The notes beneath the pieces are model-generated. The model saw only the letters and a list, made by a program, of their open reading frames with translations, was not told where the DNA came from and made no database searches. From PoT sp049331405 (lineage in GTDB: Bacteria > Planctomycetota > Planctomycetia > Isosphaerales > Isosphaeraceae), in NCBI RefSeq assembly GCF_049331405.1, contig NZ_CP186274.1, positions 8,990,001-9,054,000 on the forward strand: a DNA stretch of 64,000 bases, written 5' to 3'. Both the position numbers and the translations under genes were made by a program. The first letter of the stretch is position 1; each line of letters opens with the position of its first letter. Below, one piece after another: positions 25,692 through 33,803 of this stretch.

Positions 25692-26537
25692 TCAGGCGGA
25701 GAGGAGCAGCTCGACGACCATGGAAACGCCGTCGTTGTCGTGGTCGCCGGTGACGTGGTCGGCCGCGGCGAGGACGGCCGCGGGGGCGTGCCCCATCGCG
25801 ACGCCGAATCCGGCCCCCTCGATCATCGGCAGGTCGTTCATGTCGTCCCCCACCGCGCAGATCTCTTCGGGCGTGATGCCCCAGAGCTCGGCGAGGTGGA
25901 GCAGGGCCTCCCACTTGCTCGCGTCGTGGCGGAGGACCTCGCACATCGTCCCGACATATCTGGGGCTCTTCTGCACGAACGTCCGCACGCGGCCTTCCAG
26001 GGCGGAGAGGATGACCTCCTGGAACGCGAGCATCGACGGCCTCGAGCCGATCGCGCAGACGTGGTAGTGGCCGGCCTCCTGCGTGCGGAGGTGCCAGCCC
26101 GGCTCGACCAAAGCGTGCTCCAGATTTTTCCGCAGGTACTCGTCGAAGTGGGGCCGGCCGGTCTCGGCATCGTCTACGAGGAAGTCGAAGTCCTCCGGCC
26201 GGCGATCGAGGAACGAGACCGCGGGCTCGTCGTTCTCGTGGAAGAGGCGGAGGATCTCGGCGAAAAGATCGCCGTCGAAGTCGGCCTTCCAGAGGGTCTT
26301 GTGGTCGGCGGGGTCCTTGACGATCGCCCCCGAGTTGCAGACGAGGGGGGCGTCGAGCCCGAGCTGCTCGGCGACCGGCCTGGCCCGCCGGTATCGCCGC
26401 CCGGTGCAGAGGACTGGGCGAATGCCTGCCTCCGCCGCGCGGGCGACCGCCGCGGCCGTGCTGGCGCGGAGCCGCCCGTGGCTATCGAGCAGGGTCCCAT
26501 CGACGTCGAGCGCCAGGATCCGGAAACGTCCGCCCAT
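25692..26537 (-). CDS. Cof-type HAD-superfamily hydrolase
   Basis: 281 aa. HAD motif I is LALDVDGTLLDSHGRL (nucleophile and acid Asp), motif II is VLCTGRRYRRARPV (Thr), and the motif III/IV region includes KWEALLHLAELWGI followed by the metal site AVGDDMNDLPMIEGAGFGVA. A C2-type cap lies between (about 80-190). These enzymes dephosphorylate sugar phosphates, flavin or pyridoxal phosphates. The substrate here is open. The next gene downstream is a Nudix hydrolase, which suggests a shared nucleotide-sugar or housecleaning role (inference). Confidence 0.88.
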   Translation of the reverse strand: MGGRFRILALDVDGTLLDSHGRLRASTAAAVARAAEAGIRPVLCTGRRYRRARPVAEQLGLDAPLVCNSGAIVKDPADHKTLWKADFDGDLFAEILRLFHENDEPAVSFLDRRPEDFDFLVDDAETGRPHFDEYLRKNLEHALVEPGWHLRTQEAGHYHVCAIGSRPSMLAFQEVILSALEGRVRTFVQKSPRYVGTMCEVLRHDASKWEALLHLAELWGITPEEICAVGDDMNDLPMIEGAGFGVAMGHAPAAVLAAADHVTGDHDNDGVSMVVELLLSA

Positions 26538-26617
26538 CGAAGCTCCGTCTCAACTTTCGACCCGTCCGACGTGCAAGGCCCCCTCCGGATTCCGAACCCG
26601 AAGGGGGTGCGCACATC

Positions 26618-27928
26618 TCAGTGGTCGGCGTAGGCCGCACCCGCCGCGCGTCGGCCCCGGACGCTCTCGGGGAAGAGCGATTCCTGGTCGAGCGTGCCGT
26701 CGACGTGGAATGGGATGTCCTGGTACTCGGTCTCTCGGGTCAGGTGGGGGTGGGCCTGGACCTCGGCCTCGAGCGCGGGGGTCACCCAAAGGGTCCCCAG
26801 CTCGAGCGAGTTGGGGATGATGACCATCCGGGCCTCCTTCGGGTCGATCCGCCAGCAGGTCTGGAGCGAGGCCTCGAAGACGTCGCGGTCGGTCGGCAAG
26901 GTGATCGGGATCCTCGCCCGCTCCAGGCAGCACGAGGTCAGGACGTTGATCTTGAACGGCTCGAGGTCGAGCTTGGAGACGAGCAGCTCGGTCGTGAGGT
27001 CGGCGAAGCCGATGCCCACGATGTTGCCGTGCGTCTCTTCCGAGGCGTCGAGCACGGCGAGCCTGGTGACGACCGGACGCTCGAAGTCATTCTGCGTCTC
27101 GACCATCAGGCGGCCGATGACGTTGGGGTCGATCCCCGCGCCCGAGTAGTTCTTGCCCAGTTCGCCGATGACGAGGACGTCGATCTGGTCGAACGGGAGC
27201 CGGGCCATCAGGCCCCGAGCCTTGTTCAGGAGGGCGGGCTCGACGTCGAAGATGGTCTCGGGCTCGATGGCGACGATCTCGGCGGGGACGTCCTCGGCGT
27301 TCTCGAGGATCGCCAGGCCGAGCGCGAACTTGGTGTGCGAGACGAGGTGCCTGCCCACGGCGGGGAGCACCTCTTTCAGCCCGCGGAGGCCGAGCTTGTG
27401 GACCTGCTCGGCCCCTTGCTGCTTGCCCAGGCCGATGACCAGCATCTTCAACACGCCCGACTCATGGGTCGCGTGAAAATCGGTGTGCGGCTTGACGCGA
27501 TTGAGCAGGACGATGCCGTCGGCCTCGTACGCGTTCTTGTCGAAGTAGATGGGGAGGCCGATCGGGCTGGTGCCGACGACCACCGTGTCCATGTCGGTGC
27601 GGACCTCGACCCCCATCGTCTCGGGCGTGACCCGGTAGCCGGCCAGGAGCTCGCGCTGGCCTTCGGGCGTGGCACCGCCGTGGCTCCCCATCGCCGCGAC
27701 GATGAAGGGCTTGTAGCCCATCTCCTTGAGGGCATCGACCGCGGCCCTGGCGATCGTCGGGATGACGGTGATTCCCCGGCTGCCGACGCCGACGGCGATC
27801 GTCCCGCCCGGCTTGACGCGCTCGGTCAGGCGGCTCTCCAGGATCAGGCGCCGGACGGTCCCCGGCACGTCGGCCAGGCGCGGCTGCGGAATCGTTTGGC
27901 GGACACGCGCCAGCGAAGGGAATGACAT
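26618..27928 (-). CDS. Lactate racemase (LarA) N-terminal domain-like protein
   Basis: 436 aa, resembling the DUF2088/LarA family: VKPGGTIAVGVGSRGITVIP, IVAAMGSHGGATPEGQRELL, NRVKPHTDFHATHESGVLKM and VLVIGELGKNYSGAGIDPNV. In true LarA the Ni-pincer cofactor binds a conserved Lys and several His; His residues are present at HGG and KPHTDFH. No larBCE cofactor genes lie nearby, so lactate racemase activity is not supported. The family includes many uncharacterised racemase-like members. It lies upstream of the HAD and Nudix genes on the same strand (80-bp gap). Confidence 0.78.
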   Translation of the reverse strand: MSFPSLARVRQTIPQPRLADVPGTVRRLILESRLTERVKPGGTIAVGVGSRGITVIPTIARAAVDALKEMGYKPFIVAAMGSHGGATPEGQRELLAGYRVTPETMGVEVRTDMDTVVVGTSPIGLPIYFDKNAYEADGIVLLNRVKPHTDFHATHESGVLKMLVIGLGKQQGAEQVHKLGLRGLKEVLPAVGRHLVSHTKFALGLAILENAEDVPAEIVAIEPETIFDVEPALLNKARGLMARLPFDQIDVLVIGELGKNYSGAGIDPNVIGRLMVETQNDFERPVVTRLAVLDASEETHGNIVGIGFADLTTELLVSKLDLEPFKINVLTSCCLERARIPITLPTDRDVFEASLQTCWRIDPKEARMVIIPNSLELGTLWVTPALEAEVQAHPHLTRETEYQDIPFHVDGTLDQESLFPESVRGRRAAGAAYADH

Positions 27929-28190
27929 CCGACAAGATCCTCTCTAACGATGGTCGCGACGGCCGCGGCGACAACCGGAGCAAGCGGGGGGATACGGCCT
28001 CTGCCTCGACCCCTCAGTATAAGTCGCCCGCCAGACCCGTCAATCGCCCGCGAGAATATGACGGATGGGGGGCCGAGGAGATCTCGAGACGTTACGATCC
28101 CGACCCCGGCCCTCTCCGAACGGAACCGGACCTCGCAACGAACAAGCAAATGATTGCGCCGAGGGGTAGGAAGTCGGGGTTCGAAATGCA

Positions 28191-28218
28191 AAGGGCCCCG
28201 GGGGTTCCCGGGGCCCTT
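28191..28218 (-). terminator. Perfect 12-bp hairpin after the first Tyr-rich protein gene
   Basis: AAGGGCCCCGGG (28191-28202) pairs with CCCGGGGCCCTT (28207-28218) around a 4-nt loop. Minus-strand reading continues TTTGCATTT, so it resembles an intrinsic terminator. Confidence 0.65.
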
Positions 28219-28291
28219 CGTCGCGATGGATCGGACTGATTGCACGCGTCGGAACGCGTCGCTGCCCAATCTCGGGAAAGCGCGGTGCACC

Positions 28292-28720
28292 TCACCACGA
28301 GTAGTAGGCGGGGGGCGCAAGCGTGGGCGGAGACGGGGCCCCGAAGGCCGGGGCATACACGCCAAGCGGCGGGGCCGGGGCGGGTGCGCCGGGGATCGCG
28401 AACGTGTCGTAACGGGCGGCCCCATACACGTAACCCGGACCGACCAGGCCCGGACGCCAGAGCCCGACGCCGAACTTGCCGGGGACCAGGGCATACGGGG
28501 CATAGCCGTATCCGTAGCCGGCGCCGTACGGCGAAGAGAACTCCGTGTATGTCCTCTTCATCCCGTAGCTGGCCGTGCCGTAAGTCGTCCCGTAATAACC
28601 GGGTGCGGCCAGGTACGGGTTGAGCCGCACCGGCGAGGGGGCGACCACCTGGGCTTCCGCCGAGGCACTCGCCAGGATCATCGCCGCCAGCGCGGCGAAC
28701 CCAATTCGAAGCCGACTCAT
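28292..28720 (-). CDS. Exported Tyr/Pro/Gly/Ala-rich protein, function unknown
   Basis: 142 aa from the ATG at 28720 (a GGGGGAAC stretch lies about 7 bases upstream). A signal peptide is clear (RIGFAALAAMILASASAEAQ). The mature chain is low-complexity, rich in Tyr, Pro, Gly and Ala (GYYGTTYGTASYGM, YGAGYGYGYAPYAL, APPAYYSW) with no cysteine. The style matches the next gene upstream (29016-29456); the two are probably tandem relatives. Such chains may form surface or matrix material, perhaps cross-linked through tyrosines, but no family is recognised. Confidence 0.65.
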   Translation of the reverse strand: MSRLRIGFAALAAMILASASAEAQVVAPSPVRLNPYLAAPGYYGTTYGTASYGMKRTYTEFSSPYGAGYGYGYAPYALVPGKFGVGLWRPGLVGPGYVYGAARYDTFAIPGAPAPAPPLGVYAPAFGAPSPPTLAPPAYYSW

Positions 28721-28892
28721 GGTGTTCCCCCAGTCGGGTCGCGTCTCGATATCGTTGGCGACGGGTGCATCCCGCAAATCCGGCCCAGACCATAGATGAC
28801 AGGCCCGAGATTCAGGACGCACGCGCCGCGTTCTCTATGCGTCTCCAGGTTCCATTCTACGGCATGCCGGGCACCTTGGCGGACGTTCCGCA

Positions 28893-28944
28893 AAAAAAGC
28901 GAAGGCGGGAGGGGGATCACTCGTAAAGGATCCCCCTCCCGCCT
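28893..28944 (-). terminator. Strong intrinsic terminator, 16-bp stem and T7
   Basis: 28903-28918 and 28929-28944 form a perfect 16-bp stem with a 10-nt loop. Minus-strand reading then gives TTCGCTTTTTTT. It ends transcription of the Tyr-rich gene at 29016-29456. Confidence 0.85.
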
Positions 28945-29015
28945 CGATGGTTATCGGTCCTCATCCCCGAGGGGAGAGTGTTGTCGGATCGGAGCGAATC
29001 AATTCAAAAGGCCGA

Positions 29016-29456
29016 TCACCAGCGCCATCCGCCGCGGCCGACGCTGTAGCCGTAGGCAGGGGCCGGGGCATAGTAGCCGGGGGCCGGGGCGTAAGCGCCC
29101 GGGGTGCCGTAGTAGGCCCGATTGCCGTAGGGGGCCGGATTCACATACCCGTTACCGTAATAGGTCGTCCCAGGGGCGACGTATCGCGAATAGCCCGAGC
29201 TGTACGTGGTGACGCCGTTGACCGGCATGCCCGGCGCCGGGGCGCCATAAATGTTGCTGTAGGTCGAGTTGTTGTTGTACGTGTAGCCGCGGGTGTACGT
29301 GTTGCCGTACCCGTAGCTCGTCACCGGCTGGCCGATCGAGATGCCCGGCCCGGCATAAGGGCTCCCGCCCGAGATGACGATCTGCGCGTTCGAGACCGAA
29401 GCGGCGCCCAGCAAGATCCCACCGGCGGCCAGCAATCCGAAGAGTCGGCTTCGCAT
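29016..29456 (-). CDS. Exported Tyr/Gly/Pro-rich protein, function unknown
   Basis: 146 aa. Signal peptide MRSRLFGLLAAGGILLGAAS ending near SNAQ. The mature part is dominated by Tyr, Gly, Asn and Pro in irregular repeats (YGYGNTYTRGYTYNNNSTYS, APAPGYYAPAPAYGY) and ends GRGGWRW. The AGAGGAGAATTATC leader gives a good Shine-Dalgarno sequence. It resembles the neighbouring 28292-28720 product in composition and layout, so the pair is likely a local duplication. A strong terminator closes the gene. Function is unknown; an extracellular structural role is inferred. Confidence 0.68.
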   Translation of the reverse strand: MRSRLFGLLAAGGILLGAASVSNAQIVISGGSPYAGPGISIGQPVTSYGYGNTYTRGYTYNNNSTYSNIYGAPAPGMPVNGVTTYSSGYSRYVAPGTTYYGNGYVNPAPYGNRAYYGTPGAYAPAPGYYAPAPAYGYSVGRGGWRW

Positions 29457-29819
29457 GATAATTCTCCTCTTAACCCTTCAATGTTCGTGGTGCGTGTCTT
29501 GTCGTGTTCGATGGGTTGCGGCACGGAAGCGTGCCTCGGTTGTCCCTTGTCACGCTGTCCAATCATTGCAGATGACATGCCGGCAGGACGGAAAAGTCCG
29601 CCACAAACTTGAACCAATCCTCCCCGAATTTTCGCAGGCGGACCCCTCCGACGCAGCCTCTCGATTTTTTGGTCAACCAAAATCATTTGTTTCCGACGGC
29701 CGAAGAACAATTGCAGCGAACCCAAACGGCGTGTAAGTTGGTTTCGTCTTGAATCTGCGCACTCGAATAAGAATTCAGCCCCGCCCGAGTCATTGAGGGC
29801 GGCGGAAGGATGAAGCGAT
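29457..29819. other. Divergent intergenic region with a palindromic site
   Basis: 363 bp between divergent genes. The clearest element is the palindrome at 29667-29682. It must also hold promoters for both genes, but I could not assign -35/-10 boxes with confidence. Confidence 0.35.
29667..29682. promoter_or_regulatory. Palindrome TTTTGGT-CA-ACCAAAA upstream of the Nramp gene
   Basis: A 7-2-7 perfect inverted repeat about 137 bp before the transporter start. Position and shape suit a metal-sensing dimeric repressor (MntR/DtxR-type), but the sequence is not a textbook box, so the regulator is inferred. Confidence 0.4.
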
Positions 29820-31850
29820 ATGGCGTCGGGAGCGGAGTCGAGTCGTGGGCGGAAGTCGCTCGAGGAAGTGCATGGGTCGGTGTCGGTCGCCCAGCGCCAC
29901 CCGTTGAAGCGTCTCTTCGCGTTCCTGGGCCCGGCGTATCTGGTCAGCGTCGGGTACATGGATCCGGGGAACTGGGCCACGGACCTGGAGGGGGGCGCCC
30001 GCTTCGGGTACGCCCTGGTCTGGGTCCTGCTGATGTCGAACATGATGGCCGTGCTCCTGCAGAGCCTGGCCGCGAGGCTCGGGGTGGTGACGGGGCATGA
30101 CCTCGCCCAGGCCTGCCGGGCCGAGTATTCGAAGGGGGTCAATGCGATCCTCTGGCTCCTGGCCGAGATCGCGATCGCCGCGACCGACCTGGCGGAGGTG
30201 CTGGGGACGATCATCGCGCTCAAGCTGATGTTCGGCATCCCCTTATTGCTCGGATGCGCCATCACGGCCTTCGACACGTTCGCCTTGCTCTGGCTCCAGC
30301 GCTGGGGGATGCGGGCGATGGAGGCGATGATCATCGTGCTGGTCGCGACGATCGGCGGCTGCTTCCTCGTCGAGATGTTCTTCGCCAAGCCCGACGTCGT
30401 GGGGATCCTCCACGGCTTCAAGCCGACCCTGCCGCCGGGGGCCCTCTACGTGGCGATCGGCATCCTGGGGGCGACGGTGATGCCCCACAACCTGTACCTG
30501 CACTCGGCCCTGGTGCAGTCGCGCCGGATCGGGTCCGACTTCGCGAGCAAGCGGTCGGCCTGCAAGTTCAACCTGATCGACTCGACGATCGCGCTCAATG
30601 CGGCCTTCTTCGTCAACGCGGCGATCCTGATCCTGAGCGCGGCGGTCTTCCACAAGAACAACGTGGAGGTCGCCAGCATCGAGAGGGCGTACGAGCTGCT
30701 CCCCGACTTCCTCGGCAAGACGGCCCCGATCCTCTTCGGCATCGCCCTGCTGTGCGCCGGTCAGAGCTCGACGCTCACCGGCACGCTCTCGGGGCAGATC
30801 GTGATGGAAGGATATCTCCACATCAGGATCGCCCCCTGGCTCCGCCGCCTGGTGACGCGGACGATCGCGCTGCTGCCTGCGGTGCTGGTGATCTACTTCG
30901 TGGGCGAGGGGTCCACGCAGCAACTGCTCGTGCTCAGCCAGGTGGTGCTCAGCCTGCAGCTCTCGTTCGCGGTGATCCCGCTGATCCACTTCACGTCGAA
31001 CAAGAAGAACATGGGCTCGCTGGCGACCCCCTGGTGGGCGCAGATCCTCGCCTGGATCACGGCGGCGATCATCGTCTCGCTCAACGGCAAGCTCGTGATC
31101 GACAACGTGAGCGAGTGGGTCGACGCCGCGGCGGCGTCGGGGACGAGCCTCGGGCCGATCCCGCTCGCCTGGGCCGTCGGCGGGGTCCTCTACACGCTCG
31201 TCGCCGCGGTCGCGGGGCTCCTGCTCTGGGTGACGTTCAAGCCCTGGATCCGGCCGTCCCCGCCGTGGACCCCGAAGCCCAGCGTCGAGCTCGACTGGTC
31301 CGACATGCTCCGGCCGAGGTCCCTGCGGGTCATCGCCGTGGCGCTCGAGCATAACCCCACGGATACCGAGATCCTCAACCGGGCGCTCGGCCTGGCCCAT
31401 CCCGGCTCGACCGAGTTGATGCTGCTCCACGTCGTCGACACGCCCATGACCCGGCTCTACGGCAGCGAGACGGCCGACCGCGAGTCGAGCGCCGACGAGC
31501 GATACCTCGACGAGATCGTGCAGGTGCTCGAGTCGATGGGATACTCGGCCCGCTCGGTCCTGCTCTACGGGCCCGATCGCGCCGGGCTGCTCGTGAAGCA
31601 CCTCAAGAAGGAGCCGGCCGACCTGCTCGTGGTCGGCTCGCACGGGCACGGCCTGGTGCGCGACCTCCTCTTCGGCCAGACGGTCGACAAGGTCCGGCAC
31701 GGCCTGGACATCCCGATGCTCGTCGCCCGACCCGACCCGGCGCGTCCCGGCAACTCCGCGACGAACCTCCACGCGATCCCAGGCCTGAACGCCCACCTCC
31801 ACCCCGAACCGGCCGGAGAAAACGACGCGGCCCCGTCGCCCCAGCCCTGA
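29820..31850 (+). CDS. Nramp divalent metal transporter fused to a UspA domain
   Basis: 676 aa. Residues about 30-470 are an Nramp (MntH-like) transporter with about 11 membrane helices. The metal-site motifs are present: helix 1 GYMDPGNWATDLEGG (DPGN) and helix 6 ATVMPHNLYLHSALVQSR (MPHN). A consensus-like LCAGQSSTLTGTLSGQIVMEG follows. After a soluble linker, residues about 500-645 form a universal stress protein domain: SLRVIAVALEHNPTD, MLLHVVDTPMTRL, and the ATP-binding GSHGHGLVRDLLFGQTVDKV. It probably imports Mn(II) or Fe(II) with a nucleotide-sensing cytoplasmic domain; the coupling is inference. A palindrome lies upstream at 29667-29682. GGAAGGA precedes the ATG by about 10 bases. Confidence 0.9.
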   Translation: MASGAESSRGRKSLEEVHGSVSVAQRHPLKRLFAFLGPAYLVSVGYMDPGNWATDLEGGARFGYALVWVLLMSNMMAVLLQSLAARLGVVTGHDLAQACRAEYSKGVNAILWLLAEIAIAATDLAEVLGTIIALKLMFGIPLLLGCAITAFDTFALLWLQRWGMRAMEAMIIVLVATIGGCFLVEMFFAKPDVVGILHGFKPTLPPGALYVAIGILGATVMPHNLYLHSALVQSRRIGSDFASKRSACKFNLIDSTIALNAAFFVNAAILILSAAVFHKNNVEVASIERAYELLPDFLGKTAPILFGIALLCAGQSSTLTGTLSGQIVMEGYLHIRIAPWLRRLVTRTIALLPAVLVIYFVGEGSTQQLLVLSQVVLSLQLSFAVIPLIHFTSNKKNMGSLATPWWAQILAWITAAIIVSLNGKLVIDNVSEWVDAAAASGTSLGPIPLAWAVGGVLYTLVAAVAGLLLWVTFKPWIRPSPPWTPKPSVELDWSDMLRPRSLRVIAVALEHNPTDTEILNRALGLAHPGSTELMLLHVVDTPMTRLYGSETADRESSADERYLDEIVQVLESMGYSARSVLLYGPDRAGLLVKHLKKEPADLLVVGSHGHGLVRDLLFGQTVDKVRHGLDIPMLVARPDPARPGNSATNLHAIPGLNAHLHPEPAGENDAAPSPQP

Positions 31851-32027
31851 GGACTGCGGCCAACGGGGCGCACAAGGCTCGCTGACTGGCGTCGCCGGCC
31901 AACCGTGTCCCGGTCGTCGAAGGGGTCGGCTCAAGCGGGGGGGAGTCACGGCGGCAGAGGCCGAGGCGGGCGTCGGGCGGGCACCCATCGGGGGTCGAGG
32001 CGTTGCCTCGGCTCCCGGAGCCCTCTG

Positions 32028-32666
32028 TCAGATCTGGAGCAAGGCGTAGGCGATGAAGCCCACGACGACGATCGTGCCCGCCACCACGGCGAGCATGATG
32101 ATCATCTGCTGACGCTCGTTGGCCGCGGTCGCCACCGGGGCGGACGGCCCCCCCGCGTAGTTCGGCGTCGGTGTGTAACTCGGCGGCGCCGGGGTGTACG
32201 ACGGCTCGACCACCCTGGGCTGCGCCCTGACGACCGGCGGCTCGTTGACCGCCGCCGGGGCGACCGTGGCCGCGGCCGTCGCGAGGTCGGGGGCCGGCTC
32301 GGCGTAGGCGGGCTGGACCGGGGCGGCAGGAGCCGGGGCCGGGGCCGGAGCGGGGGCCGCGGCCGGTTGGGCCGGGCTGTCGCCCGTGTTGCGGCTCCAG
32401 GGGACCCAGCGACGGCCCTCGTTCCCCGACTGCGAGCTCTTCGACTCCGAGCGCCCGCTCGAGCCGCCATGGCCCCCCGAGCCGCTCGAGCCGAGCCGTC
32501 GACGCCCGCGGCGATAGACCCAGTTCTCGAACGAGTCGGTGCAGTGCTGGCAGAGATTCATCTCTGGCTTGATCGACTGCAGGGGCCCGAGCTCGACCTT
32601 GACCCGAGTCATCGGGTTATTCATCGGGTCGCGACAACGATCGCAGGTCATTAACGTGGTATTCAT
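32028..32666 (-). CDS. CxxC zinc-ribbon-like, tail-anchored membrane protein
   Basis: 212 aa, family not recognised. The N-terminus has two CxxC pairs, C8/C11 (TCDRC) and C39/C42 (LCQHC), which would make a small zinc ribbon. A basic RRGRRR segment follows, then a Gly/Ser stretch and a long Ala/Pro-rich linker (about 95-185). The last ~25 residues are one hydrophobic helix (MIIMLAVVAGTIVVVGFIAY) ending ALLQI. So the zinc domain should face the cytoplasm with the protein tail-anchored. It is monocistronic. It may be a regulatory or scaffold protein; no function can be assigned. Confidence 0.6.
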   Translation of the reverse strand: MNTTLMTCDRCRDPMNNPMTRVKVELGPLQSIKPEMNLCQHCTDSFENWVYRRGRRRLGSSGSGGHGGSSGRSESKSSQSGNEGRRWVPWSRNTGDSPAQPAAAPAPAPAPAPAAPVQPAYAEPAPDLATAAATVAPAAVNEPPVVRAQPRVVEPSYTPAPPSYTPTPNYAGGPSAPVATAANERQQMIIMLAVVAGTIVVVGFIAYALLQI

Positions 32667-33151
32667 CGCATCGATTCCGCCCAGTTCGACGACATCAAGG
32701 GGCGGCGCGCCCCGGACTGCTCGGCCGAGGCATCAGCCCCCGAAATTGACCCAGCCGAGGCGATATATCTAAAGATTGGGACCCGTTTGACCCGGCTTTA
32801 TTAAGAAACGCGCCCGGCTCGACCCTATGGAGAGTGAGCGACGGGACGGTTCGCGGGGGCAGACGCCCGACCTTCGATTCTCGCCGGACTGGTCCAGCGG
32901 CCTTGCTTATGTTGCCAGAAAGATACGTTCCGCTGGCGTGTGACCCGAGTTCAATCGACGTTTCGCAGGGAACGGGATCGGCGTCCCGATTATCCCAGGA
33001 TGAGGACTCTCGAAAAAACGGCGGGAACGGTTCCTCTACGCAAGAATCGACCAGATGTGACGACTCCTTGAATTCGACCGGTACGCCGGAAATACCGGGC
33101 GTGGCCTGCAACCGACGGGAAATCCCGCGCGAGGAGCCGTCCCGGCGCCGA
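32667..33151. other. Intergenic region upstream of the GNAT gene
   Basis: About 485 bp; no supportable gene seen. Its right end leads into a good promoter at 33152-33180. Confidence 0.35.
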
Positions 33152-33180
33152 TTGACCGGGGCTTGTCCTGGCCTTAGAAT
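33152..33180 (+). promoter_or_regulatory. Sigma70-type promoter of the GNAT gene
   Basis: TTGACC (33152-33157), a 17-bp spacer and TAGAAT (33175-33180). The predicted transcription start is near 33187, about 55 bases before the ATG at 33243. Confidence 0.55.
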
Positions 33181-33182
33181 GC

Positions 33183-33197
33183 CCTGGAAATTCCAGG
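33183..33197. promoter_or_regulatory. Palindrome CCTGGAA-A-TTCCAGG at the transcription start
   Basis: A perfect 7-1-7 inverted repeat directly after the -10 box, covering the predicted start site of the GNAT gene. This is a classical repressor position; the regulator is unknown. Confidence 0.4.
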
Positions 33198-33242
33198 ACG
33201 TTGACGACTCGGAGCGGGCCGCGTTCGCCCCCCTTAGACGCG

Positions 33243-33773
33243 ATGGCGATCACGTATTACAAGCGGTTCCGGATGGAGATTGACCTCGACACGGCGCTCG
33301 ACTCCGCCGTCCTGGCGTCCCCATTCGAGTGGACCTCGTGGGATGAGTCGCTGGTCGATCAGCATGCCGAGGTGAAGTTCCTCAGCTTCCGGGGGGAGAT
33401 CGACTCCTGCGTCTTCCCCTGCCTGGGCGACCGCCACGGTTGCCAGCGCCTGATGCGGGAGATCCGCCGGAAGCCGGGGTTCCTCTCGTCGGCCACCTGG
33501 CTGATCCGGACCCCCGGCGGCTACGTCGGCACGGTGCAGGGGGTCATGGAGCGGGGCCCGATCGGCGCGATCCAGAACCTCGGCGTCATCCCCGAATACC
33601 GGGGGATGGGCCTGGGCAAGGCCCTGATCCGCCAGGCCCTCTGCGGGTTCTACCAGGCCGGCCTGCGCCGGGCCTTCCTCGAGGTCACGGCCGAGAACAT
33701 CGGGGCCGTCCGGCTCTACCGGAACGTCGGCTTCCGCAGGGCCAAGACCCTCTACAAGGCGGTCGGCAGCTGA
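33243..33773 (+). CDS. GNAT-family N-acetyltransferase
   Basis: 176 aa. The acetyl-CoA-binding motif A is present as LGVIPEYRGMGLGKALIRQA (about residues 115-134; the R/QxxGxG/A pattern is RGMGLG), and motif B as VTAENIGAVRLYRNVGFRRA near the C-terminus. The first 90 residues are specific to this protein. The ATG at 33243 begins MAITYYKRFRMEIDL; the open frame upstream to 33201 lies between promoter and start and is not used. The acceptor substrate is unknown. It carries its own promoter with an overlapping palindrome. Confidence 0.83.
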   Translation: MAITYYKRFRMEIDLDTALDSAVLASPFEWTSWDESLVDQHAEVKFLSFRGEIDSCVFPCLGDRHGCQRLMREIRRKPGFLSSATWLIRTPGGYVGTVQGVMERGPIGAIQNLGVIPEYRGMGLGKALIRQALCGFYQAGLRRAFLEVTAENIGAVRLYRNVGFRRAKTLYKAVGS

Positions 33774-33803
33774 GACGCCGCCGACCCCCGATCCCACGAC
33801 CCC

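Noticed and set aside
26618..27928. Calling this protein a true lactate racemase
   Set aside because: No nickel-pincer cofactor genes lie nearby and only family-level similarity is visible.
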